A stretch of DNA of 5,107 nt from Zoogloeaceae bacterium (GTDB taxonomy: Bacteria > Pseudomonadota > Gammaproteobacteria > Burkholderiales > Rhodocyclaceae). The DNA is taken from positions 1 to 5,107 of the forward strand of contig JAITEO010000157.1 of the NCBI GenBank assembly GCA_031281985.1, read 5' to 3'. This document shows positions 1 through 5,107 of this stretch, one piece after another. The notes beneath the pieces are model-generated. The model did not search any database. It was not told the DNA's origin and was given only the letters and a program-made list of their open reading frames with translations. Numbering within the stretch: position 1 is the stretch's first letter; every line of letters begins with the position of its first letter. The position numbers and the translations under genes are program-made.

Positions 1-235
1 GGAAAACCCCGGATAACGCGTCGTGCCACCCCCTTGCAGGGTGCAAACCCTCTCCCGCCCTGCCGGGCACCCTCTCCCCAAAAGGATTGGGGGAGAGGGG
101 ACGGCAAGCGGCGGCGCTACGTTGGTTTGCTTCACTTTGGATTGTGCCCCATCTATCTTGGGGTTTGAAACCAGGCGAAGCCTGGCTTCAAACCGTGTAA
201 ACCCAACGCAAAACCAGCGCAGTTTTGGGGTTCTC
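1..235. other. Intergenic hairpin-rich region, no gene
   Basis: I see no credible gene here. The stretch holds several short inverted repeats. Arms at 70-79 and 90-99 (CCCTCTCCCC with its complement) pair perfectly around a 10-nt loop. A short 5-bp hairpin spans 147-163. Arms at 162-176 and 180-194 pair over 15 bp with one mismatch around a GAA loop. A 6-bp A/T-rich stem sits at 209-214 and 222-227. The decamer ACCCTCTCCC also occurs twice, at 47-56 and 69-78. An open frame across this region and the adjacent cassette translates the repeats and has no family resemblance. The hairpins may be transcript-end structures or remnants of small palindromic elements; their function is unknown. Confidence 0.6.
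162..194. repeat. Near-perfect inverted repeat (15-bp arms, 3-nt loop)
   Basis: Arms 162-176 and 180-194 are complementary except at one position, around a GAA loop. There is no T-run directly after either arm, so an intrinsic terminator is less likely than a small palindromic repeat or an RNA-stabilising hairpin. It lies downstream of the barrel gene's terminator. Confidence 0.6.
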
Positions 236-424
236 GTAGGGGCGCGCTGCGCGCGCCCGTTGGTCGTTGCGCGGCGGGATGGGTTGCGGGCGCACGCAGT
301 GCGCCCCTACGGGATCGTGCAGGCGGGTAGTGGGTTCCCTTGCCTTTACCCAAAATAGGGCAGGCTTTGCCTGCCCTTTTTTGCTGATTGAACCGGCAAA
401 AAGTGGTTTTTTACTTTTTGACGC
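236..424. repeat. Repeat cassette, copy A
   Basis: This is the first of two related cassettes of about 189 bp; the other is at 3906-4094 in the same orientation. From left to right it contains three hairpins. The first is a GC-rich stem-loop with 24-nt arms at 236-259 and 287-310, two mismatches and a 27-nt loop. The second is a terminator-like hairpin at 358-376. The third has 8-bp arms, CAAAAAGT at 397-404 and ACTTTTTG at 413-420. The part from 311 to 424 matches 3980-4094 at roughly four positions in five by eye. The loop at 260-286 matches the copy B loop only as its reverse complement. The cassette starts just past the stop codon of the barrel gene, taking that gene's direction. Weak similarity may continue left to about 208. 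Confidence 0.8.
358..382 (-). terminator. Bidirectional terminator-like hairpin after the barrel gene
   Basis: Arms GGGCAGGC (358-365) and GCCTGCCC (369-376) pair perfectly around a TTT loop. On the plus strand the hairpin is followed by six T (377-382). On the minus strand it is preceded by an A-run and followed by TATTTTG, so it could stop transcription leaving the barrel gene about 50 nt past its stop codon. It belongs to the repeat cassette and has a counterpart at 4028-4046. Confidence 0.7.
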
Positions 425-427
425 TTC

Positions 428-1711
428 CTAAAAGAACCACTTGCAGCCGATGGAGAGTTGTGCGTCGATGAGTGCGCCGTATTCTGTTCTTCGTCCGCCG
501 AAATTCTTGGTGAGTGCGAAGAAGCCCGATATCTTTGGGGTCAGTGATTTTTCGCTGTAGAAAAACGTCGAGCCGCTGCCGTCGTCGGCGTTCAGGGTCA
601 GTTCGGCGCGCCAGATGAGGTCGGATTCCTGCGGGTTGCTTTGCCAGCCGAGCCAGAGGTAATCCCGTCCGAGAAGGCGCGGCGGGTGGGTGAGCAAGGT
701 TCCGAGCAGTCCGGCGCGGGCTGGATCGTTTGCCGCGAGCTGGCTGGCGCGGGTGGCGGCGGCGAAGTAGGCGCGGCGTTCCGAGGCGGAAAAGCCGTCT
801 TCATGGCGCAGGTATTCGGCAAAGAGCACGCGCCCGCTCTCCTGGGTGTAACTCACGCCGATGAGCCAGTCTGTCCGCCGCTTGCCGGGAATGTCGATGC
901 CGACGCCGTTCGCGCCAGGGCGCAGGCGGTAGGCCGGACGGCGGCTGCCGGCTTCGCCGTAGAGCAGCCAGGCGTCATCCAGGGTGTATTGCGCGAACGC
1001 GCCGGCAAAGAGCGCGGTATCTTCCCCCTCCCCTTTTTCGGTGGGCTGCATCAGGATGACGGAGAACAGGTGATCCGTTCCCTGGCGGTCGAACTTGAAG
1101 AAGACCGATTGCCGATCCGGCCCCGCCGTGTCGGTGGCGCGCGTGGAGGCGACATACCCGGCGGTGAGGCGATTGCGGCCAATGCCGTGGGTGTAGCGCG
1201 CGAGGTCGATGCCGGGAACGAGCACCAGCGGATCGGTGCGTCCCGGATCGAAGTAATAGGGATTGCTCGGCGAGCGAAAGCTGGCTGGCCCCCAGGTCAA
1301 GCGCTCGCGGCCAATGAGCAGGGTATCGCTACCCGACTTGCGGCGTATGAAACCCTGGGAGAGACGCAGGTTGCCCTGGGTGGAGAGGTTGGCGTCGTCT
1401 TCGTGACGGGCGGCTTCCGCAAACAGGCGGGGGGCGATGAATACCTCGAAGTCGCCCAGATCCTTGCGCAGTTCCAGCCGCAAATCGGCGCTGAGACGCC
1501 GATCGGGCAGCGCCGCGACCCGGTTGCCGGGATTGAGGAGACTGTGCGGGACGCGCTCGAGCGTGCTGGCGTAGCCCCAGGCTTCGAACGCGACCCGCAG
1601 CGGAGCGCCATCGCCATCCGTACCACCCACGCCATCCGCGCCATGCGCTTTCATCGCCAGGAGCAGGATGGAGAGCGTCCGCGCGGCAAGCGCAACGCCA
1701 GGTCGTCTCAT
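428..1711 (-). CDS. Putative outer-membrane beta-barrel protein, family not identified
   Basis: A 427-residue protein. It starts with an export-signal-like N-terminus: Arg2-Arg3, a hydrophobic stretch around 7-20, and a likely cleavage near residues 24-25 (AHGA). The mature part has many short amphipathic strands with alternating aromatic and polar residues, for example around 88-99, 182-190, 201-208, 282-300 and 365-374. The last residues, CKWFF, end in Phe, which is the usual barrel-assembly signal of outer-membrane proteins. The segment at 134-155 (GRERLTWG, then a SPSNPYYFD stretch) recalls porin-like families of the DUF1302 or alginate-export kind, but I cannot assign one. The ATG overlaps the stop of the LolA-like gene by four bases (ATGA, 1708-1711) with no clear ribosome binding site, so translation is probably coupled. 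Its position suggests an outer-membrane partner for the upstream ABC/LolA-like proteins, which is an inference. Confidence 0.75.
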   Translation of the reverse strand: MRRPGVALAARTLSILLLAMKAHGADGVGGTDGDGAPLRVAFEAWGYASTLERVPHSLLNPGNRVAALPDRRLSADLRLELRKDLGDFEVFIAPRLFAEAARHEDDANLSTQGNLRLSQGFIRRKSGSDTLLIGRERLTWGPASFRSPSNPYYFDPGRTDPLVLVPGIDLARYTHGIGRNRLTAGYVASTRATDTAGPDRQSVFFKFDRQGTDHLFSVILMQPTEKGEGEDTALFAGAFAQYTLDDAWLLYGEAGSRRPAYRLRPGANGVGIDIPGKRRTDWLIGVSYTQESGRVLFAEYLRHEDGFSASERRAYFAAATRASQLAANDPARAGLLGTLLTHPPRLLGRDYLWLGWQSNPQESDLIWRAELTLNADDGSGSTFFYSEKSLTPKISGFFALTKNFGGRRTEYGALIDAQLSIGCKWFF

Positions 1712-2475
1712 TGCAGGTTTGCCACGTCGAATTCGGCGGCGGCAATCTCCTGGACGCGGACGTTGCTGTAGGTCAGGGTCGTGTGGGCGTCGCTCAGGGC
1801 GTCGGTGATGATCATCCGGCTCATGAAGGCGATTTTCTTCCCTTGGACGGCAATGGTGTTGTCGTATTCGAAGCGCGCCGATTTCAGGAGTTTGCCCGAT
1901 GGGGTAAGGAATTCCGCCTGTACCGCGAGACCGCGCGATTTGGAGATCCAGTAGGTGATGCGATCATAGGTCGAGCGCTTGGTGTTGGCCGTCAGTTCCA
2001 GGACGTGACAGGTCTCGTCGCCGCAGGCTTCCTCGCGCACGAGCCGGGCGGCGTAGTCCTGGGTGTAGTTGGTGGCGGCGATGTCGCCGATTGCGGCCTG
2101 TCCGGTGAGGCGCATGCGGGGTGAGATCGCCACCGGCTTTTTCAGGTTGGGCTTGGTCATCCACATGTTGCGGTCGATTTGCAACATCTTGCCCCCCTTG
2201 CTGTTGGCGGGTTCGAGTATCTCCGCCAGGCTGGCCATCCGGGTGGCCTTCACCCGGAGGCGATAGTCCGGGATGGGGTCATCGCCCGGCGCGCCCACGC
2301 TCACGGCATGGACATCCCAGATGAGGCCGGGAAAGCCGCCGCCGCGCGCCTGGTCGGCGTTTCCCACCAGCGCGGCGACATCCGCCGCTTGCGCCGTCTG
2401 CGGCACGAAAACCGCCAGCATGGCGGCAGCCAGCATGGCAACGAGAAGAAAGATGCGAAGGATGGCGTTTTTCAT
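1708..2475 (-). CDS. Periplasmic LolA-like outer membrane lipoprotein-sorting protein
   Basis: A 255-residue exported protein. The signal peptide is clear: MKN, a hydrophobic core at about 5-24, and TAQA just before a cleavage near 30/31. The mature part matches what I know of the LolA-like family annotated 'outer membrane lipoprotein-sorting protein' (COG2834, PF17131-like). Its hallmarks are DRNMWMTKP (101-109), ISPRMRLTGQAAIGDI (117-132), an NYTQDY segment (136-141) and a late YWISKSRGL stretch. Such proteins have an open half-barrel that holds acyl chains or a lipidated client. Cys151 and Cys156 could form a disulphide. There is no lipobox, so it should be soluble. The ATG lies in an ATGA overlap with the permease stop (2472-2475). 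The frame stays open upstream, but that part reads over the permease and lacks the signal peptide. The client is unknown, and it is not the housekeeping LolA. Confidence 0.85.
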   Translation of the reverse strand: MKNAILRIFLLVAMLAAAMLAVFVPQTAQAADVAALVGNADQARGGGFPGLIWDVHAVSVGAPGDDPIPDYRLRVKATRMASLAEILEPANSKGGKMLQIDRNMWMTKPNLKKPVAISPRMRLTGQAAIGDIAATNYTQDYAARLVREEACGDETCHVLELTANTKRSTYDRITYWISKSRGLAVQAEFLTPSGKLLKSARFEYDNTIAVQGKKIAFMSRMIITDALSDAHTTLTYSNVRVQEIAAAEFDVANLQ

Positions 2476-3770
2476 ACATGCCCCAGGGAAACGATGATGG
2501 GATTCTTCGCCGCGCGCCGCGCGGGCACGAAGGCGGCGAACGTCGCCAGCACGGACAGCGCCAGCGCCGCCAGCGCGGTACGCAGCGGATCGAAGCCGAC
2601 GTAGAGCTGGACATCCCCGGAAAGACTGGGCGGAGTATAACGAATATCGAGGGCATTGACGCCCGCGCGGGTCAGGAGCGTCAGGACGAAGCCCGCGGCG
2701 ACGCCGATGCAGACGAGCAATACGGCTTCGCTGACGAACAGCCGCACCACGCCGCCGCGGCGCATGCCCATCGCGCGCAGGGCGCCGATTTCCCGGGTGC
2801 GCTCGACCACGGTCATTCCCATGGCGTTGGCAATCGAGAGGACGACGATGGCCAGCACCACGCCGAGGAACAGACCGAACATCATGTTCCACATGCTGCG
2901 CACCTGGGTGTAGAACGGCGACATTTCCTGCCAGGTGAGCATGTCCATTTGCAGCCCCGCCCCGGCAAACGCGGTCTCCAGGCGTTGGCGCAGGGCATGC
3001 ATGGCGGCGTCGTCCGGCGGGGAAAGATCGTACATCGCCGTTTCGGCTTCCCTGCCCAAAAGGGGTTGCGTCTCTTCGCGCGCGGGCAGGAGCAGGGTCA
3101 ATGCCTCGGCGCGTCCTTCGGCATCCATCTGTTCGCGCGCGAGTTCGAGCGGCATCACCATCCATTTGTCGTTGGTGGCGAAATTGCCGGTATTTACGAT
3201 GGCGTCGATGTCGATGTCGGCCGCGTTCGCCTGTCCATGCACGGTGCTGACCAGGATGGAAGCGGCGTCGCCAACCTTCAGCCCCAAAATCGCGGCAAGT
3301 CCGGAAGCGACGGTGACGCCCTGCGGATTGTTGCCGCTCAGAATGCCCTCCAGTTCGCCAAATGGCCCGCGCAACATGCGCATGTCTTCCGGGGCGATGC
3401 CTCCGGCAATGAAGATGGTGCTCTGATGCCCGTTGGAAGCCAATCCCATCACGCTCAGGCGCGCGGCAATCCGGGCTTCTGGCGCGGTTTCGGCGACGAT
3501 GGCGCGGATGCGGGCGATTTCCTGCCCGGTGAGCAGGTAACGCGCCGGATGCAGCTTGCCCTCGGTATGCCAGCCCTTCTTGTAGATCGTCAGGTGCCCG
3601 GTGAGATCGGAATGCACCGCAATGTTGGCCAACCCATTATTGACCGCCCGCATATAGCCGGAAAAGGTGGAAACGGCGGCCAGCCCGAAGGCAATGCTGG
3701 CAATGCTGACCAGACTGCGCCGACGATTGCGCCACAGATTGCGCCATGCCATATGGAAAATACCGTTCAT
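2472..3770 (-). CDS. ABC transporter permease, FtsX/MacB/LolC-E type
   Basis: A 432-residue inner-membrane protein with the classic MacB/LolCDE layout. A basic cytoplasmic N-terminus (WRNLWRNRRRS, 9-19) leads into TM1 at about 20-38. A periplasmic domain of about 250 residues follows (MacB_PCD-like), then three TM segments at about 295-317, 344-367 and 397-416. The cytoplasmic loop after TM2, ERTREIGALRAMGMRRG (323-339), is the FtsX coupling-helix signature that contacts the ATPase. The ending PARRAAKNPI (416-425) is also typical. Such permeases extract lipoproteins or push substrates by mechanotransmission and need a LolD/MacB-type ATPase. AAGGA at 3777-3781 is a good ribosome binding site six bases before the ATG. 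It is the first gene of the three-gene operon and overlaps the LolA-like gene by ATGA. There is no fused ATPase domain, unlike MacB. Confidence 0.9.
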   Translation of the reverse strand: MNGIFHMAWRNLWRNRRRSLVSIASIAFGLAAVSTFSGYMRAVNNGLANIAVHSDLTGHLTIYKKGWHTEGKLHPARYLLTGQEIARIRAIVAETAPEARIAARLSVMGLASNGHQSTIFIAGGIAPEDMRMLRGPFGELEGILSGNNPQGVTVASGLAAILGLKVGDAASILVSTVHGQANAADIDIDAIVNTGNFATNDKWMVMPLELAREQMDAEGRAEALTLLLPAREETQPLLGREAETAMYDLSPPDDAAMHALRQRLETAFAGAGLQMDMLTWQEMSPFYTQVRSMWNMMFGLFLGVVLAIVVLSIANAMGMTVVERTREIGALRAMGMRRGGVVRLFVSEAVLLVCIGVAAGFVLTLLTRAGVNALDIRYTPPSLSGDVQLYVGFDPLRTALAALALSVLATFAAFVPARRAAKNPIIVSLGHV

Positions 3771-3776
3771 CGGGAA

Positions 3777-3781
3777 TCCTT
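3777..3781 (-). promoter_or_regulatory. Ribosome binding site of the permease gene
   Basis: AAGGA on the minus strand, six bases upstream of the ATG at 3770. It fixes the permease start. It is the only clear Shine-Dalgarno site in this gene group, fitting a lead gene followed by two coupled genes. Confidence 0.65.
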
Positions 3782-3905
3782 ATATGCGCGGCAAAGCCAA
3801 TACAGACTGCAAAGCCGCATTTTGCTGCCCAAGACCAACCTTCGCCTTGCACCGGTTCGTCCTGGACTTCTCCCCTGCAAAACCCGTCCAGCCTGCACGG
3901 TTATC

Positions 3906-4094
3906 GTAGGGGCGCACTGCGTGCGCCCGCAAACCATCCGCCGCGTAACGGCTGACGGGCGCACGCAGTGCGCCCCTACAGGATCGTACAGACAGTAGTG
4001 GGTTTCGTTTGCCTTTACACCAAAAAAGGGCGAGCTTTGCTTGCCCTTTTTTGCTAGATAGACCGGCAAAAAGTAGGTTTTCACTTTTTGACGC
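3906..4094. repeat. Repeat cassette, copy B
   Basis: This is the second copy of the cassette, in the same orientation as 236-424. Its GC-rich stem-loop has perfectly complementary 24-nt arms at 3906-3929 and 3956-3979 around a 26-nt loop. A terminator-like hairpin (4028-4046) and an A/T hairpin (arms 4067-4074 and 4083-4090) follow, as in copy A. The loop at 3930-3955 matches copy A only after reverse complementation, about 21 of 27 aligned positions. Similarity to copy A runs past the ATPase stop codon, so the last few codons of that gene are part of the repeat. Palindromic arms like these recall small REP-like or MITE-like elements of proteobacterial intergenic DNA. Confidence 0.8.
4028..4052 (-). 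terminator. Terminator-like hairpin after the ATPase gene
   Basis: Arms GGGCGAGC (4028-4035) and GCTTGCCC (4039-4046) flank a TTT loop. One pair is G-U on the plus transcript and an A-C mismatch on the minus transcript. On the minus strand the hairpin is followed by TTTTTTGG, so it should stop transcription about 35 nt past the ATPase stop. On the plus strand it is followed by six T. If active, it cuts the ATPase off from the permease operon. Confidence 0.6.
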
Positions 4095-4806
4095 CATCAT
4101 TTCCATAATTACCAACCGCAATCTGTCCGTCGATCAAGCGCAACTGGCGCGGCACGCGGTCCAGCAGGCGCGGGTCGTGGGTGGTGAATACGCAGGTCAC
4201 GCCGGTCTCCTCGTTGAGTTTTTCCATCAGGTCGATGACCTCGTGGCCGGTCTGTGAATCGAGGTTTGCGGTAGGCTCGTCGGCGATGATGAGGCGGGGA
4301 TGGGCGGCCAGGGCGCGGGCGATCGCCACGCGTTGCCGCTGTCCGCCGCTCAAGTGGTCGGGACGGAAAGCGCGCAGCGCGGCGATGCCCACCTTGTCCA
4401 GCCACTCCAGGGCGCGTGCGGCGGCTTCGTCCTTTGCCTTCCCCTGCAATTGCAGGGGAAGCATCACGTTTTCCAGCGCGCTCAGCACCGGCACGAGGTT
4501 GAAGTTCTGGAAGACGAAGCCGATCTTGCGGCTGCGCCGGTCGGATTTCGCGTCATCGGAAAGCGCCGCGACCTCCTCGCCGTCGAACACGATCCTGCCC
4601 GCGTCGGGCGCATCGATCAGGCCGAGCATGTTCATCAGCGTCGACTTGCCGCTGCCCGAAGGCCCCCAGACGGCAAGGAATTCCCCCGGCATGATTTCGA
4701 GATCGATGCCGCGTAACGCGTGAATGCGGGTTTGTCCGAGCAAAAAGGTGCGCTCGACACCCGCAAGAACGAAAAGAGGCCGGGAGAGCGAAGCGGATGA
4801 ATCCAT
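4081..4806 (-). CDS. ABC transporter ATP-binding protein, LolD/MacB/FtsE type
   Basis: A 241-residue nucleotide-binding subunit that should power an FtsX-type permease, most likely the one encoded next at 2472-3770. All ATPase motifs are intact: Walker A GPSGSGKST (48-56), Q-loop Gln100, signature LSGGQ (152-156), Walker B LIIADEP (172-178) with Glu177, D-loop NLDS (181-184) and switch His210. The pattern GFVFQNFNL then ENVMLPL is typical of the LolD/MacB/FtsE group. The frame is open to an ATG at 4878, but that adds 24 unfamiliar residues. The ATG at 4806 gives the usual family length and lies behind a plausible -10 site, so I prefer it, although no good ribosome binding site is visible. The C-terminal GVKK and the stop lie in the repeat cassette. 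Confidence 0.9.
   Translation of the reverse strand: MDSSASLSRPLFVLAGVERTFLLGQTRIHALRGIDLEIMPGEFLAVWGPSGSGKSTLMNMLGLIDAPDAGRIVFDGEEVAALSDDAKSDRRSRKIGFVFQNFNLVPVLSALENVMLPLQLQGKAKDEAAARALEWLDKVGIAALRAFRPDHLSGGQRQRVAIARALAAHPRLIIADEPTANLDSQTGHEVIDLMEKLNEETGVTCVFTTHDPRLLDRVPRQLRLIDGQIAVGNYGNDGVKK
4438..4461. repeat. Perfect 24-bp palindrome inside the ATPase gene
   Basis: Arms CTTCCCCTGCAA (4438-4449) and TTGCAGGGGAAG (4450-4461) are exact reverse complements with no spacer. It encodes the LPLQLQGK part of the ATPase, where the protein looks normal for its family, so it is probably not an insertion. It could be a dimeric protein-binding site or chance. Confidence 0.75.
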
Positions 4807-4835
4807 GGGCGCGCAGGATAGATGGAATGCCGCGG

Positions 4836-4844
4836 ATGATAACA
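4836..4844 (-). promoter_or_regulatory. Candidate extended -10 promoter of the ATPase gene
   Basis: Minus-strand TGTTATCAT fits an extended -10 element (TGn followed by TATCAT, five of six consensus bases). It sits about 30 bases upstream of the ATG at 4806, which would give a short leader of some 20-25 nt. There is no convincing -35 at 16-18 bp. It lies in the 97-bp gap after the upstream gene. It was found by eye only. Confidence 0.3.
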
Positions 4845-4903
4845 GGGATTCCGGGAGGTTGCGGCGATCCCTCCGCAATCCCTTCGCAGCCGAGCGCGGT
4901 TCC

Positions 4904-5107
4904 TCAGCCCTTGGTCTTCTCCCGTTTCTTCAACGGAATCTTCCGTATCCATCCGCCGACGGTTGCCCGAAAGCGCGGGTTGTGCAAACAAAGGCTCCCC
5001 GCAAACCCGGTGAGGCAGCCCACCACGGTATCGAAAAAGCGCGCCTCGATCAGCGGGGCGACGGCGTTGGGGTCGAGCGTGGCGGCGTCGGCCAGCAGGA
5101 TGGTCAT
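4904..5107 (-). CDS. C-terminal end of a probable FUSC-family membrane protein (partial)
   Basis: The last 67 codons of a gene whose 5' part lies beyond the window edge. The ATG at 5107 is at the very edge and is probably internal. The pattern EARFFDTVVGCLTGFAGSL recalls the R-x-x-DT-x-x-G motif with adjoining membrane helix found in FUSC / aromatic acid exporter proteins (YccC and fusaric acid resistance types). It is followed by HNPRFRATVGGWIRKI and a very basic tail (PLKKREKTKG), probably cytoplasmic. The family call rests on this one motif. Its stop is 97 bp before the ATPase start, on the same strand, so co-transcription with the ATPase is possible, although a candidate promoter lies between them. 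Confidence 0.5.
   Translation of the reverse strand: MTILLADAATLDPNAVAPLIEARFFDTVVGCLTGFAGSLCLHNPRFRATVGGWIRKIPLKKREKTKG

Larger units (their letters stand above)
3771..4080. other. 310-bp gap between ATPase and permease genes
   Basis: This gap separates two genes whose products should work together. Its left part, 3771-3905, is the presumed leader of the permease operon and must hold its promoter if the terminator at 4028-4046 works. I found no -35/-10 pair good enough to name. The rest, from 3906, is repeat cassette copy B, which continues to 4094 and so into the end of the ATPase gene. Short open frames here translate the repeat and are not genes. Confidence 0.65.

Noticed and set aside
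23..358. A 111-codon plus-strand frame in the left intergenic region
   Set aside because: It only translates the hairpins and the repeat cassette; similar peptides appear from the other cassette. No family resemblance.
641..1771. A long plus-strand open frame (376 codons) opposite the barrel gene
   Set aside because: The protein has no recognisable domain and mirrors the minus-strand gene, which has a signal peptide, barrel pattern and operon context. Long antisense frames are common in GC-rich DNA.
1708..3165. A 485-codon version of the LolA-like gene
   Set aside because: The first 230 codons overlap the permease out of frame and are Arg-rich. The signal peptide begins at 2475, at the ATGA overlap.
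2478..3998. A 506-codon plus-strand open frame opposite the permease and the gap
   Set aside because: It is low-complexity, rich in His, Gly and Arg, and runs through the repeat. The minus strand encodes a clear FtsX-type permease.
236..4094. CRISPR array or composite transposon from the repeats
   Set aside because: There are only two copies, 3.7 kb apart. No spacers, cas genes, transposase or convincing target-site duplications were seen.
4081..4878. A longer ATPase starting at 4878
   Set aside because: The extra 24 residues are not typical of the family, and the candidate -10 site would lie inside the coding region.

Overview
The window looks like GC-rich Gram-negative chromosomal DNA. 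A LolA-type periplasmic protein and a beta-barrel protein with a C-terminal Phe imply an outer membrane. GC content, codon choice and the short palindromic intergenic repeats suggest a betaproteobacterium, perhaps a Rhodocyclales relative. That placement is an inference from style; no marker gene is present.

All convincing genes lie on the minus strand. Read in the direction of transcription (right to left) they are: (1) the 3' end of a probable FUSC-family membrane protein, cut by the window edge (4904-5107); (2) an ABC transporter ATPase of the LolD/MacB/FtsE type (4081-4806); (3) a gap of about 310 bp carrying a repeat cassette with a terminator-like hairpin; (4) an FtsX/MacB-type ABC permease (2472-3770); (5) a periplasmic LolA-like 'outer membrane lipoprotein-sorting' protein (1708-2475); (6) an outer-membrane beta-barrel protein of unknown family (428-1711); (7) a 3' intergenic region (1-427) rich in hairpins, holding a second copy of the cassette. 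Genes 4, 5 and 6 are joined by two ATGA start/stop overlaps and form a tight operon.

Together the ATPase, permease, periplasmic carrier-like protein and barrel could form a trans-envelope system. The ATPase and permease would mobilise a hydrophobic or lipidated substrate at the inner membrane, the LolA-like protein would carry it across the periplasm, and the barrel would receive or export it. The substrate cannot be read from the sequence.

The most unusual feature is the repeat pair. Two cassettes of about 189 bp (236-424 and 3906-4094) lie in direct orientation on either side of the permease/LolA-like/barrel operon, each at the 3' end of a gene. Each holds a long GC-rich stem-loop, a bidirectional terminator-like hairpin and a small A/T hairpin. 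The loop of the GC-rich stem-loop is inverted between the two copies although the flanks are not. The right-hand copy also places a terminator between the ATPase and its presumed permease partner.
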